From Candidatus Obscuribacterales bacterium (GTDB lineage Bacteria > Cyanobacteriota > Vampirovibrionia > Obscuribacterales > Obscuribacteraceae): a stretch of 64,000 nt of DNA. The notes below the pieces were generated by a model. It saw only the letters and a list, made by a program, of their open reading frames with translations. It was not told where the DNA came from and did not search any database. The stretch is from positions 1 through 64,000 of the forward strand of contig JAIELX010000090.1 in assembly GCA_019752635.1 (NCBI GenBank). The letters are read 5' to 3'. Positions 35,441-45,234 of the stretch are shown here, in pieces; the first letter of the stretch is position 1; every line of letters starts with the position of its first letter. The translations under genes were made by a program, and so were the position numbers.

Positions 35441-35860
35441 CGAAGTGTTTCAGAGTGCTTCTTGGAAACACTGCAAAATAATAAGACTGTAATACATGAC
35501 TACTGCCAAATCGCTGGAAACTGCTTTATAATCAAGACCTTGATAAGGGTTGTCAGGGCAGCTCCTCAGACAGCGCACTTTAAGTGTGAATTCCACGAGG
35601 GGAATGGTTAAGGGAAACTTAATACTCTTTCCCATCACGCGGGCGCAGGCGCTTCATAACTGCGACTAAGTGTGTCCCCAACCGATAACATGATCAACAT
35701 CCACTTGGCAGTTGGCATGGAGACAGGATAATCTGCTCAACTTTGTAACTAGGAATATCTGTCACCGTTTAATAGTTAGAAGGTTCATGTTCTCGGAAGA
35801 AAAGGAGGGAAGGCAGGAAAGGCGAAGATTCAAATCTCGATACTTGCTGCCGGAATTTAG
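35441..35860 (+). other. Intergenic region with promoter-like -10 and several hairpins; possible structured leader or small RNA
   Basis: This 420-base gap has a TATAAT box at 35527-35532, with a weak -35 (CTGCCA) 18 bases upstream. It is followed by small hairpins: CCTT-GAT-AAGG (35538-35548), ATTCC/GGAAT (35590-35605) and TTAAG-GGAAA-CTTAA (35608-35622), then TACTCTTT. It may be the leader of the 35861 gene or a short RNA. No coding frame is convincing. Confidence 0.35.
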
Positions 35861-36415
35861 ATGAACACAACGGTCACAACAAACAACACCAGCACCGCGA
35901 AGACCACTTCTCCGCGTCGCTCAAGGTTCCCTGGCAAGGAATCGGGCTCCGTGTCGTTCAACCTGACGGCTCTCGGCCGCCAGTTATTGAAAGAACAAGC
36001 CGCGGCAACGAGCGTGTCCAATGGTGATTACGTGGAAATGCTCATTCGTGAGCGGGCAGGACAGCCACCGTTAAGGCTTCCGGCAACTGCCAAGCAGACC
36101 GGGCCTAAAGGAGGCGCCAAGTCCTTCTTCTTCGGGAAAAACAGAGGTACAACGACAGCCGTATGTGTCACACCGTTGGCACACCGTCTGCTCGACGAAC
36201 AAGTTGCAGCATCTCGCATGAGCCGCGGTGACTATATCGAGTACCTTCTCCGCGAAAAAGCGGGTCTTCTCGATGAGTCTTTGAAGGCAATCATTTCCGG
36301 GCAACCGGAAGCAGCACCACAACAAAACTTCGAGCCAGAAGCCGAGCAAGCTGAAACTCCCGTCGTTACTACACCGGCCCCGGTTCCGGTAAGCGATTGG
36401 TCCTTTAGCAACTAG
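35861..36415 (+). CDS. Tandem-repeat, ribbon-helix-helix-like protein
   Basis: A 184-residue protein containing the same about 40-residue unit twice: SVSFNLTALGRQLLKEQAAA..VSNGDYVEMLIRERAG (about 30-70) and AVCVTPLAHRLLDEQVAA..MSRGDYIEYLLREKAG (about 98-138). A beta strand, then a helix, then S-x-G-D-Y-I/V-E-x-L-x-R-E matches small RHH DNA-binding proteins, which normally dimerise; two units in one chain could make an intramolecular dimer. The ends are low-complexity Thr and Pro/Glu-rich. It is followed by a strong terminator. DNA binding is inferred. Confidence 0.7.
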   Translation: MNTTVTTNNTSTAKTTSPRRSRFPGKESGSVSFNLTALGRQLLKEQAAATSVSNGDYVEMLIRERAGQPPLRLPATAKQTGPKGGAKSFFFGKNRGTTTAVCVTPLAHRLLDEQVAASRMSRGDYIEYLLREKAGLLDESLKAIISGQPEAAPQQNFEPEAEQAETPVVTTPAPVPVSDWSFSN

Positions 36416-36450
36416 GTAAATCGCTCGGAATTAGTTCCGATCAAATATTA

Positions 36451-36487
36451 GGCGATGCGCCATCTTATGTGGTGCATCGCCTTTTTT
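36451..36487 (+). terminator. Rho-independent terminator
   Basis: GGCGATGC (36451-36458) pairs with GCATCGCC (36474-36481), extended by inner CCAT/GTGG pairing, followed by TTTTTT (36482-36487). It ends the tandem-repeat gene. Confidence 0.92.
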
Positions 36488-36823
36488 ATGGCCCCGTTGT
36501 ACGGTCCGGGCGGTGGGATCGCTTGTTTTGCAGTGCTTCAGGTGCGGGCGTCTTCACGAATTCGATATCGTTTTTCGCGATTTTTGCATCGAATTGGTGT
36601 TGGTCGCTGGAATCCGGTCTAAGTTGTCTCTGCCCTGAGCGACCTTCTGCTCAATTTGGCGAGCCAGTTGAGTGACGGATGAGAAGCGCGAGTTCTCACT
36701 CCTGTCGTATACACATCGCAACAATCGACAAGTTTTTTTCGACATATTTTCAAAACTTGCGACTTCAGTGATGATCGCCGCAATCTGTCGCCAGTGGTCT
36801 CAATGCACTGCGGCCAGAACATT
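36488..36823. other. Intergenic region without convincing genes
   Basis: Short open frames on both strands lack ribosome sites and recognisable composition. CAAGTTTT and AAAACTTG form an inverted repeat near 36730-36760. Nothing else was seen. Confidence 0.4.
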
Positions 36824-39367
36824 TCAGTTGTCTTCTGCTTTGAGCCCTTTGCTCTCCTGGTTTGTGGCGACGGAGCCGGTCACTTTCTTCTGCTCTTCGG
36901 AAGCTAACTCTTCGCTCATCTGCGTGTCGGTTTTGTGGGCGGCATAAGTCAGAATCGATTCGATCTGGGTCAAATAGCTGAGCATGTACTGCGCGCGAAA
37001 GCCGCGCTGAGCGAATGCATCAATGCGCAGCCATTCCTTCATCGACTTTCTGAGTTGGCTCACATTAGCTTTGACTTTGTTGATGTCGTCTGCCTGCGCA
37101 TTCAACTTAAGAGAATGAACGGCCTTCTGAACTCCATCCATCTCTTTGACAACTTCGTTGGTGCTTGCCGTATCTGAGATGACTCGTTTCTTAGGATCAG
37201 CAAGGTATCGACCAACCGTCGACACGAAGTCATCCACAAGCAGCGTACTGGCCTTAATCGGGTCGGATTGTGGTGTCATTACCGCTGGTCGGCGATAGGG
37301 ACCAATGTGTAGCAAGTTGAGCTTCTTATCATCAAGCTGCGCAACTGCAAACAGCGTCGTGCCTAAAGTACCGGTAGCGCGCGATGTATCCAGCTGCTCC
37401 AAAAAACCGGCCGTATCAAGTTGCCGGATCGAAATCCCGGGATACACGAGCGCTTTGTCCTCGGAAGATTCACGCGCGTTGTTGGCCATAATCTGCAGTT
37501 CTTTGGCGGTGCCGACGTAGGTCATCGGATTGAGTGTGTCGATCCAACCTTTATTGATCCAGGTTTCCCACTCTTGTTGAATGTTGCCGCAACGCAGCCT
37601 TTTCGGTGTGCCATAAACTGCCGCTGAGATCTGAATGCCGGGTCGCATCTTGCGAATGGCTGCAGAAGTTTCCTCAACGAAGCTGTTCACCTGCGCTATG
37701 CGCCATGCCTGCCAAACTGCGGCGCCCTCTTCATCGAGATTGTCCAACGAAAGACCGGTCTCGCGTTCGAAACGAAGTCGGCCGACCCAATCCCAGCCCA
37801 TTTGGTTGGGCTTTCCGTTAAACGGATAGCGAATGTAGTCGTATTGAATGCCATCGACAGGATACTTTGTCACCACTTCTTTGATCTGGTCCGCAGCGTA
37901 GCGTCGCGCTTCTGGATGCGCGGGATCGATCCAGTACTCGTGTTGGTTGTGCGCAAAAAATGATCCGGTCTTGCCGGCGAGTGCCCAGCTAAATCTGCGG
38001 GTGGACAACACCGGTCCCGGGTACTCGGTGTCCTTGCCGATAATCGGATTGTGGCGTTCGTTGCCGACGTTGAATACCCAGAACCATGCATGCAGCTCCA
38101 TACCGTTCTTATGTGCTTCTTCCACAGCAGTTCCGAGAGCGTCCCATTGGACCTGCGGATTCTGCACCGCGATGGTTGACGGGTACATGGCGAAGCCGGC
38201 GTTATTGGTCTCAAAGTAAATGGAGTTGATACCGCCGGCCTTTAGCTTTTGAATGAGCTCCGCCATACCTTTTGCATTTTTTGTGGCGACGATGGTGCCG
38301 CGGTCGAGCCACACCGCTCTGGCTTCCACCGGACGGACCGGCATCGCCTTTGCAAACGACGTAGCAAAATCTTGCCGTGCTTGCGCCACCTCTTCGCTCG
38401 CTTCGTAGAATCGTCGCGCTTTGTACGCTTCGTTGAACTTCGCTACGTGGTCCAGTGCACTCTCGAAATTGTCCTGGATGTCCTTAAAAGGAACGACAAG
38501 GTCCGCTTGCTTTGCGGTTTTGATAACTTCATCGGTGCGATGTTGCAGATAATCAAGCTCTTGCTGAATCGTCTGGTAGTCGGCGTAGCTAATCTGCACC
38601 GCTGCTTGTTGTGTTATTCCCGGTGATGCTTCTTCCAGCACCATGGAAATTATCTGCGCGTTGGTGCTCAGGTCTCCCTGTAGTCCGGGCGCCCAGCCAA
38701 TAAATGCGTTGCCGCCTTCGGACGCGAGAGCCGTGCCTGTCTCCTCCCCGGCTGCACCGATCCACTTAGCAATTGAATCTGCGGGAGATGCCGGAACGAT
38801 GTCTGCGGTTAAAGTGCCGACTGAAAAATCCTGCGTCATCGGAAATGGCGTCCGCGGCCAGAGCAACTGCCTTGCTTCTTGCATGGTGTGGTGACCGGTA
38901 ACCTTGGCGCCTGCAAGACCGATAAGCTCTTGCGCAGCCGCCGTCGCGTTTCCGCAGCCGTCAGTAATAACAACCTTTCCGCCTTTGGCCACAAAAGCTC
39001 TCAGCGCTGACACCCCGTCTGCGGGGATATCGACAAGCAAGGGTACAAAGATGACTTTATATTTTGAACGCGTTGCTTCCGATAAAAGATCCGCGTCGCT
39101 AAGTTGGTCGTACCTGACGTTGGCAGTCTCAAAAGTTCGTTTGAAGCTTTTCCAATCTTCGTCAAATTCGCCGATGTGTTGATCCGAGTATGCAGCCTGG
39201 TTGCGTTCGCTGCGCAGCACCGCCAGTGGTGACTCTGCTTGTGCGGAAGCTTGTGCCGCCAATGTCAGTAGAAGACCGCCGGCCATTGGTGGCAACCAGC
39301 GTCTGATTAAACTGCTGATTCGTGACCGCACGCTTGTTGGCTGGCTCTGCTTGGATTCCGATTTCAT
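36824..39367 (-). CDS. Secreted GHL10-type glycosidase-like protein with N-terminal GATase-like domain
   Basis: An 847-residue exported protein: signal peptide (about 20-43), then a class-I glutaminase-like alpha/beta region (about 48-260, with VITDGCGNATAAAQ), a helical linker, and the hypothetical glycosyl hydrolase family 10 (DUF187/GHL10, YddW-like) barrel at about 350-690. Its signatures include ARAVWLDRG, GGINSIYFETNN, HAWFWVFN, DGIQYDYIRYP and TLNPMTYVGT. The C-terminal 140 residues are helical. Relatives are envelope proteins thought to act on peptidoglycan-type glycans. No active-site claim can be made beyond family membership. Confidence 0.87.
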   Translation of the reverse strand: MKSESKQSQPTSVRSRISSLIRRWLPPMAGGLLLTLAAQASAQAESPLAVLRSERNQAAYSDQHIGEFDEDWKSFKRTFETANVRYDQLSDADLLSEATRSKYKVIFVPLLVDIPADGVSALRAFVAKGGKVVITDGCGNATAAAQELIGLAGAKVTGHHTMQEARQLLWPRTPFPMTQDFSVGTLTADIVPASPADSIAKWIGAAGEETGTALASEGGNAFIGWAPGLQGDLSTNAQIISMVLEEASPGITQQAAVQISYADYQTIQQELDYLQHRTDEVIKTAKQADLVVPFKDIQDNFESALDHVAKFNEAYKARRFYEASEEVAQARQDFATSFAKAMPVRPVEARAVWLDRGTIVATKNAKGMAELIQKLKAGGINSIYFETNNAGFAMYPSTIAVQNPQVQWDALGTAVEEAHKNGMELHAWFWVFNVGNERHNPIIGKDTEYPGPVLSTRRFSWALAGKTGSFFAHNQHEYWIDPAHPEARRYAADQIKEVVTKYPVDGIQYDYIRYPFNGKPNQMGWDWVGRLRFERETGLSLDNLDEEGAAVWQAWRIAQVNSFVEETSAAIRKMRPGIQISAAVYGTPKRLRCGNIQQEWETWINKGWIDTLNPMTYVGTAKELQIMANNARESSEDKALVYPGISIRQLDTAGFLEQLDTSRATGTLGTTLFAVAQLDDKKLNLLHIGPYRRPAVMTPQSDPIKASTLLVDDFVSTVGRYLADPKKRVISDTASTNEVVKEMDGVQKAVHSLKLNAQADDINKVKANVSQLRKSMKEWLRIDAFAQRGFRAQYMLSYLTQIESILTYAAHKTDTQMSEELASEEQKKVTGSVATNQESKGLKAEDN

Positions 39368-39421
39368 CTATAACCTATTGACCAAATGTCCAAACGATTC
39401 CCAATGATACGGCTAGCCCGA

Positions 39422-39955
39422 CTAGGTTGAGCGAATGCGAACTTGTTTAGCGAGCTTGTCTAATTGGCGCTTGCTATCACGCTTTGCGATTGTCTCGCGC
39501 TTGTCGTGAAGCTGCTTTCCTCGTGCAAGAGCCAAGTCTACTTTAACCCAGTTTCGCTTGAAGAAAATTTTGAGAGGAATAAGTGTCAGTCCTTTTTCCT
39601 TAATTTTCTGGTGAATCCTCAGTATCTCGCGAGAGTGAAGCAGCATTCTGCGCTTTCTTCTGGGTTCATGGTTAAATCGGTTTCCATGATCATAAGGCGC
39701 GATATAGCAATTGTAGAGCCACACTTCGCCGTCCTCGATTCGCGCAAAAGCATCTTGCAGCGTGCACTGACCTGTGCGCATCGACTTCACTTCGGTGCCC
39801 TGAAGTTGCAGACCGCACTCGATAGTGTCCAGAATCTCGTATTCATGGCGCGCGCGCCTATTGTCGGAGATTAGCTTAAAAGACGGCTTGTCCGATTTTG
39901 TTGAAGGCGTTGAGGGCTTGCTAGGAGCCGCCTTCTGCTTGGGCTTGGAGGTCAT
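39422..39955 (-). CDS. smpB: SsrA-binding protein SmpB
   Basis: This tmRNA partner in ribosome rescue is 177 residues from the ATG at 39955, which has AGGG eight bases upstream; a TTG at 39985 is less likely. The OB-fold core is clear: NRRARHEYEILDTIECGLQL, GTEVKSMR, EDGEVWLYNCYIAPYDHGN, then the C-terminal basic tail (GKQLHDKRETIAKRD) that enters the mRNA channel. A Lys/Pro/Ser-rich N-terminal extension of about 25 residues precedes the core. The tmRNA gene is not in this window. Confidence 0.95.
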   Translation of the reverse strand: MTSKPKQKAAPSKPSTPSTKSDKPSFKLISDNRRARHEYEILDTIECGLQLQGTEVKSMRTGQCTLQDAFARIEDGEVWLYNCYIAPYDHGNRFNHEPRRKRRMLLHSREILRIHQKIKEKGLTLIPLKIFFKRNWVKVDLALARGKQLHDKRETIAKRDSKRQLDKLAKQVRIRST

Positions 39956-40038
39956 GTGTTTGCCCTTGGGAAATGGCGCAGCCAAATTGACGATGTTACA
40001 ATATTAGAGGATTCTCTGCCAGAGGGCACGCGGACCTC

Positions 40039-41103
40039 ATGATCAAATTAGGACCGCTAAACGCCAGCGAATATAAGCAGGCCTCCATGTTGCTAGGCCT
40101 GCAAGAGGAAGTGCTGAATCCTGAAGAGGTTGTGTTCAACGATTCTACGCTTCTGCTGCAGGGCTTGGCTTTCTGGCAGCATTGGTTGCCGTTCAATCTG
40201 CATGTGACGCCGTCTCTTTACGTTGCACGCGAAGATAATCAAATTCTTGGTGTCATAGTTTTGCACCATCTCGGCAAATCAAGAGGCAGCTGGCAGATTG
40301 ATAAGCTTGTGGTACATCCGGATCATCGCGGCAGGGGAATTGCGCAGGAATTGCTTCGGTACGTATTCGCCCAGTTCGGCAGCCAAGGTGCCAGCTTCTT
40401 TCTTGCAGAGGTACCGGCTCTCAATGAGGGTGCGCTGACCCTGTTCGCTAATTGTGGCTTCTGTCGGTCTGCGCGCGTAACGTTTTACAAATTCAATCCC
40501 GCGTGCGTCCAGGGAGAGAAAGCAACACCGGAAGGTTTCAGACCGGCGCTACCGCATTTTCAGCAAGCGCTCTTTCAATTGCATTCGGAGGTGTTGCCTC
40601 CGGCGCTGAGGCAGTCGCTGCAGCTGAGCCCGGAAGATTTCAAAATTAAGCCGACCATTCCGTTTACGTCCGTTGAAAAAAATCGCAACAAGCTGATGCG
40701 TGATAGGCTCTGGTATTGGGTTTCTTATGAAAGCGACCGTAAAGTTGTCACTTCTGCGGCTCGAGTGACTGCGCGACCGGCATCGGGTTATCTCCTTGAG
40801 TTCTTTGTGAACCCCGGCTGGAAGCATGTCACCGAGGATCTGGTGCGGTACAGCGTCGATCGATTGCTCGCCGATGCACCGAGTCTGCCGATTGGTGCCA
40901 AGATTTACGACTATCAATCCGGTTTGCACGAGGCGCTGCTGTCCAATGGCTTTGAGCGCTGCGGCGAGTCATTCTTGTTGTGCCGAGAGCACTGGGGACG
41001 CGCAAAGAGTAAGAAACCGATGCGTGCCGCCGGCGGGCTGCCGACATTGACTCAGCCGATCATTCCTTTAGCAACCGACCGAACTTCCGGTCAGCTTGAG
41101 TAA
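40039..41103 (+). CDS. GNAT N-acetyltransferase with a degenerate second GNAT-like domain
   Basis: A 354-residue protein. The N-terminal half has a normal acetyl-CoA site (IDKLVVHPDHRGRGIAQELL, about residues 90-110) and a late ALTLFANCGFCRSARVTFYKF strand. The C-terminal half (about 170-325) repeats the general GNAT layout (LLEFFVNPGWKHVTEDLV, LHEALLSNGFERCGE) but lacks the R/Q-x-x-G-x-G loop. Such double-GNAT proteins often acetylate small molecules or proteins. The substrate is unknown. It is divergent from smpB. Confidence 0.85.
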   Translation: MIKLGPLNASEYKQASMLLGLQEEVLNPEEVVFNDSTLLLQGLAFWQHWLPFNLHVTPSLYVAREDNQILGVIVLHHLGKSRGSWQIDKLVVHPDHRGRGIAQELLRYVFAQFGSQGASFFLAEVPALNEGALTLFANCGFCRSARVTFYKFNPACVQGEKATPEGFRPALPHFQQALFQLHSEVLPPALRQSLQLSPEDFKIKPTIPFTSVEKNRNKLMRDRLWYWVSYESDRKVVTSAARVTARPASGYLLEFFVNPGWKHVTEDLVRYSVDRLLADAPSLPIGAKIYDYQSGLHEALLSNGFERCGESFLLCREHWGRAKSKKPMRAAGGLPTLTQPIIPLATDRTSGQLE

Positions 41104-41570
41104 CTCCAGGCAATAGCTGTCAGCCGTGCCTAGGGTCAATACTCTCGGGACTGCAAAGCGATTTTTATGTCTACAAATCTGCAGAATTGTTGACCGTACA
41201 TGAGGTTTCGCTAGAACCTCGCCGGTCCCGGGGACTTTTGATCCGATGATCACGCCGGTTGTCAGTTGCAGTGACGCGGTCAAAGACCGCCTCGTGAGCT
41301 CGACCTCCTGACAGCTCGCCGTTCCTCAGGTTCGGAGCTTCAACCATTAAGAGAAAAGGAAGATGGCGTTACAATCTTTATCACCGACTCTGACAACGAA
41401 ACAACACCTTGGCGTTGTAGTGCAGTAACGAGCGCCAAAACGGGGCGCGGATCGGGCTCTTTGAGCCACAGATAACGTTTCTTCAAAGTTGACACTTCCC
41501 GGGCTTTGTCGATATCATTGCCTCTCGCACTGTTTTTTCGTTTCCCTTTTCAGTCAGGAGACTGGTTTTT
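41104..41570. other. Long leader and promoter region of the str operon
   Basis: This 467-base region ends with the promoter at 41489-41518. Upstream are small hairpins (GCGCC/GGCGC near 41430 and GGCTC-TTT-GAGCC near 41455-41468) that may terminate upstream transcription. No coding frame is convincing. Confidence 0.4.
41489..41518 (+). promoter_or_regulatory. Sigma-70-type promoter of rpsL-rpsG-fusA
   Basis: TTGACA at 41489-41494 and TATCAT at 41513-41518, spacing 18. It lies about 50 bases before the rpsL start. Confidence 0.75.
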
Positions 41571-41990
41571 GTGCCTACCATAAATCAGTTGATTCGCCAC
41601 GAAAGACGTCTAGCGACGGTTAAGACTAAGTCACCGGCACTCAAGTCTTGCCCTCAGCGCCGGGGCGTTTGTACGCAGGTGAAGACAACTACCCCGAAGA
41701 AGCCGAATTCGGCATTAAGAAAGATAGCCCGTGTCAGGCTTACGAACGGCATTGAAATCACCGCCTATATTCCGGGCGTTGGTCACAACCTCCAAGAGCA
41801 CTCGGTAGTATTGGTGCGTGGTGGACGGGTTAAGGACCTACCGGGCGTTCGTTACCACATTGTACGTGGAGCACTCGACACTGCAGGCGTGAAAGACCGC
41901 ATGCAAGGTCGTTCCAAATATGGCGCCAAGCGGCCCAAAGCCGGTGCGAAAGGCGCACCCGCAAAAGGCGCACCAGGTAAAAAGAAGTAA
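41571..41990 (+). CDS. rpsL: Ribosomal protein S12
   Basis: This decoding-centre protein of the 30S subunit is 139 residues, starting at GTG 41571 with AGGAG nine bases upstream. It has the invariant PTINQL start, TTTPKKPNSALRK (streptomycin-site Lys) and VRGGRVKDLPGVRYHIVRG. An Ala/Lys/Gly-rich C-terminal extension of about 15 residues goes beyond the usual length of about 124. It is the first gene of the str operon. Confidence 0.98.
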   Translation: MPTINQLIRHERRLATVKTKSPALKSCPQRRGVCTQVKTTTPKKPNSALRKIARVRLTNGIEITAYIPGVGHNLQEHSVVLVRGGRVKDLPGVRYHIVRGALDTAGVKDRMQGRSKYGAKRPKAGAKGAPAKGAPGKKK

Positions 41991-42021
41991 GTAAGAAGTT
42001 TAGAAGTAGGGTCCGTACGCA

Positions 42022-42492
42022 ATGTCAAGAAGAAATGCCGCTGAGAAACGCATCCCCCCGCCGGATGCTATCTACAACAGCCAATTGGTTTCGCGTTTTG
42101 TGCACAGAATGATGCAACGCGGAAAGAAGAGCACCGCTCAACGTACGTTTTACGATTCACTGACTCTCATCAAAGAGCGCACCAGATTGGAGCCTCTCGA
42201 TGTATTCAATAAAGCAGTTAAGAACGTAACGCCATTATTGGAAGTAAAAGCCCGCCGCGTTGGCGGCTCAACCTATCAAGTTCCGGTTGAAGTCAAACAA
42301 CATCGCGGTGTCGCATTGGCGACCCAATGGATCATCAACAATAGCCGTAAGCGCGCCGGCCGCTCGTTCTCAGAGCGTTTGTCCGCCGAACTAATAGATG
42401 CATCCAATGGTGCAGGCGCTTCCGTTAAGAAGCGGGATGAAACGCACAAAATGGCGGAAGCCAACAAGGCGTTCGCCCACTATCGCTACTAA
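42022..42492 (+). CDS. rpsG: Ribosomal protein S7
   Basis: This 156-residue 30S head assembly protein binds 16S rRNA. It begins MSRRNAAEKR, with KKSTAQRTFYDSL, NVTPLLEVKARRVGGSTYQVPVEV and the typical C-terminal HKMAEANKAFAHYRY. It has normal family length and lies 31 bases after rpsL. Confidence 0.98.
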   Translation: MSRRNAAEKRIPPPDAIYNSQLVSRFVHRMMQRGKKSTAQRTFYDSLTLIKERTRLEPLDVFNKAVKNVTPLLEVKARRVGGSTYQVPVEVKQHRGVALATQWIINNSRKRAGRSFSERLSAELIDASNGAGASVKKRDETHKMAEANKAFAHYRY

Positions 42493-42706
42493 ACGCTTAA
42501 CGTCTTGATTAAGAGATAGCGAATTTAGTGGCTGTAGCCAAGCGTTTCTAGTTCAATAGAAGTTAGCCATATTTACAGGCACGCCATTGAGCGTGCTCTG
42601 TTGCTGTGTGGTCGTGGTGTAAGTTTGTGCAACACGACCCGGTGGACTAGCTAGCTCCCTCCAAGGGCGGCAGGATCGGACAGACTGTGAAAGGAAATTC
42701 TGTAAG

Positions 42707-44818
42707 GTGACTACTATCTCGACAAAGTATGCCTTGAGCGACTTGCGCAACATGGGTATCGCGGCGCACATCGACGCCGGCAAAACCACAACAACAGAAA
42801 GAATTCTGTTCTATTCCGGACTTATTCACCGTATCGGTGAAGTGCATGACGGCACCACCGTGACCGACTGGATGGAGCAAGAGAAGGAGCGCGGCATCAC
42901 GATTACCGCTGCTGCTATCACCAGCTATTGGAAGGATAAGCGGATTAACTTGATCGACACCCCCGGGCACGTTGACTTCACCGTTGAAGTTGAACGCTCC
43001 ATGCGCGTGCTCGACGGCGTCATTATCGTTCTTTGCGCAGTTGCCGGCGTTCAGCCGCAAACCAACACAGTGTGGAAACAAGCCAATCGTTACGATGTGC
43101 CCCGCATGGTCTTCGTAAACAAAATGGACCGTTCCGGCGCCGACTACATGAGAGTGGTCAAGCAAATCAAAACTCAGTTGCCCGGACAACACACCACCTG
43201 GACCAATGGTCACCCGATTCAATTGCCAATCGGCTCTGAAGATCGTTACACCGGATTCGTAGATGTACTGACGCGTACCGCGTACCAGTACGATGAAAAC
43301 GACAAGCTCGGCCGTAACCTCAAAGAAATTCCCGTTCCCGACGACATGAAAGAGCTTGTTGAAGAGTGTGGTCGCGAGCTCGATGAGTCAATCGTTGAGA
43401 CCGACGACGTGCTGATGAACAAGTATCTCGAAGGACAGCCGATCTCTCTGGAAGAGAAGAAAGTTGCGCTGCGCAAGGCTGTTTGCGAAAACCGCATCGT
43501 TCCGATCCTCTGCGGTTCGGCATTCAAGAACAAGGGCGTTCAGCCTTTGCTCGACGCCATTGTCGATTACCTACCGTCGCCTGAAGATGTAGCTGCCATT
43601 AAGGGCATTCTGCCCGATGGCAACGAAGGCTCGCGAAAGTGCGACGAGAACGAGCCGTTTGCGGCATTGGCGTTCAAAGTTATGAACGATCCTTTCGTTG
43701 GCAAACTGACATTCTTGCGGGTTTATAGCGGTAAGTTGACCGCCGGTTCTTACGTTATGAACAGCGTTAAGGGCAAGCGCGAACGCATCAGCCGTTTGAT
43801 ACAACTACAAGCCGACCAACGTAAAGACATTCAAGAAGCTACTGCCGGCGACATTTGCGCTGCAGTCGGTTTGAAAGACACCATCACCGGTGACACATTG
43901 TGCGCGGACGATCACCCGATTGTTCTGGAAGCCATGAAGTTCCCCGAGCCCGTTATCTCGGTTGCTATCGAACCGAAAACCAAGCAAGACTCCGAAAAAC
44001 TCGGTACGGCTCTTGGCCGCTTGGCGGAAGAAGATCCGACATTCCGAGTCAAAGTCGATGCCGAAACGGGACAAACGATCATCTCCGGTATGGGTGAACT
44101 TCACCTGGAAATTATCGTTGACCGTCTGTTGCGCGAATTCAAGGTTGAAGCGAACGTTGGTAAGCCGCAAGTTGCCTACCGCGAAACCTTCAAGAATCCG
44201 GTCAAGCAAGAAGGTAAGTTCATCAGACAGTCCGGTGGTAAGGGGCAATACGGTCACGTTGTACTGCAACTCGATCCGTTGCCCGCAGGTTCCGGCTTCG
44301 AATTCGTCAATAAGATTGTCGGCGGTGTAATTCCCAAGGAATACATTCCGGCTGTCGGAGAAGGCGTAGAAGAAGCTGCAGCCGGTGGCGTCCTTGCCGG
44401 CTACCCGATTATCGACTTCCGTTGCACGCTCACTTTTGGTTCGTACCACGAAGTTGACTCTTCGGCTATGGCGTTCCACATCGCCGGCTCAATGGCCTTC
44501 AAAGAGGGTTTCATGAAAGCCAAACCGATCCTGATGGAACCTGTGATGAAGGTCGAAGTCGAAGTACCGGAAGAGTTCATGGGTGACGTAATTGGAGACA
44601 TTTCCAGCCGTCGTGGTCGAATTGAAGGCATGGACACGCAAGACACCTTGTCGCGCGTTAAAGCCCAGGTACCGTTGTCTGAAATGTTCGGATACGCTAC
44701 TGACATTCGGAACAAGACTCGCGGTCAAGGTACATTCACGATGGAATTCAACACCTACGAAGAAGTACCGGGGTCAATCGCCGAAACTATCATTGCCGGT
44801 CGCAAACCGGGCCGATAG
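42707..44818 (+). CDS. fusA: Elongation factor G
   Basis: This translocation GTPase is 703 residues, starting at GTG 42707 after AAGGAAA. It has the G1 loop AHIDAGKTTTTERIL, the RGITI switch, DTPGHVDF, NKMD, and C-terminal domains IV-V (GKGQYGHVVLQ, RRGRIEGMDTQ). The 214-base gap after rpsG contains GC-rich inverted repeats but no gene. The tuf gene that usually follows fusA in the str operon is absent here. Confidence 0.98.
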   Translation: MTTISTKYALSDLRNMGIAAHIDAGKTTTTERILFYSGLIHRIGEVHDGTTVTDWMEQEKERGITITAAAITSYWKDKRINLIDTPGHVDFTVEVERSMRVLDGVIIVLCAVAGVQPQTNTVWKQANRYDVPRMVFVNKMDRSGADYMRVVKQIKTQLPGQHTTWTNGHPIQLPIGSEDRYTGFVDVLTRTAYQYDENDKLGRNLKEIPVPDDMKELVEECGRELDESIVETDDVLMNKYLEGQPISLEEKKVALRKAVCENRIVPILCGSAFKNKGVQPLLDAIVDYLPSPEDVAAIKGILPDGNEGSRKCDENEPFAALAFKVMNDPFVGKLTFLRVYSGKLTAGSYVMNSVKGKRERISRLIQLQADQRKDIQEATAGDICAAVGLKDTITGDTLCADDHPIVLEAMKFPEPVISVAIEPKTKQDSEKLGTALGRLAEEDPTFRVKVDAETGQTIISGMGELHLEIIVDRLLREFKVEANVGKPQVAYRETFKNPVKQEGKFIRQSGGKGQYGHVVLQLDPLPAGSGFEFVNKIVGGVIPKEYIPAVGEGVEEAAAGGVLAGYPIIDFRCTLTFGSYHEVDSSAMAFHIAGSMAFKEGFMKAKPILMEPVMKVEVEVPEEFMGDVIGDISSRRGRIEGMDTQDTLSRVKAQVPLSEMFGYATDIRNKTRGQGTFTMEFNTYEEVPGSIAETIIAGRKPGR

Positions 44819-45234
44819 TTCACATATGCGCTCCGGCTAGTCGGCAATCGCCCGGCCTCTGCGCGTAGACACCGGCGCTTCGCCCTTACGCCATTAATCG
44901 GCGGTCGGGCTGCGCTTAATCATCAATGGGGCGGGTCTTTCGGGGCTCGCCCCTCTCTTGTGACGGCTCCGGCTGGTGGCGCATAGCCTCCGGACCTGCA
45001 GCCGCGTTGGTTTAATGCCTCAAGGTGACCCCGTTTGACGGTGCCAACGGCCTCAAAGCTCCTCGGCGTCTCGGGCTTCCCTACTATCTCAATCAATAAG
45101 TGTAAGTGCCGTACTGCGGGGAATAATGACGATGTAAATACGGTAAACTTTCAAGGTTACTGTCGGGCGCGGGTGGTTTTTGGCGAGCTTGCAGTCTTCC
45201 GGCTGCACTTGGGTCTAATGCGAGAGGAGCATCG
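44819..45234. other. Intergenic region after the str operon
   Basis: Apart from the terminator-like hairpin at 44928-44953, this 416-base GC-rich region has no recognisable gene, RNA or repeat. Confidence 0.4.
44928..44953 (+). terminator. Probable terminator after fusA
   Basis: GGGGCGGG (44928-44935) pairs with CTCGCCCC (44946-44953), eight pairs with one G-U, followed by TCTCTT. Confidence 0.65.

Noticed and set aside
35830..35848. GATTCAAATC resembles a tRNA T-loop
   Set aside because: No acceptor stem, D-arm or anticodon arm can be built around it.
36469..36823. Short open frames on both strands after the terminator
   Set aside because: No ribosome sites, no recognisable domains, and mutually overlapping.
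42647..44479. Long minus-strand frames opposite fusA
   Set aside because: Typical antisense shadows of a strongly coding gene.
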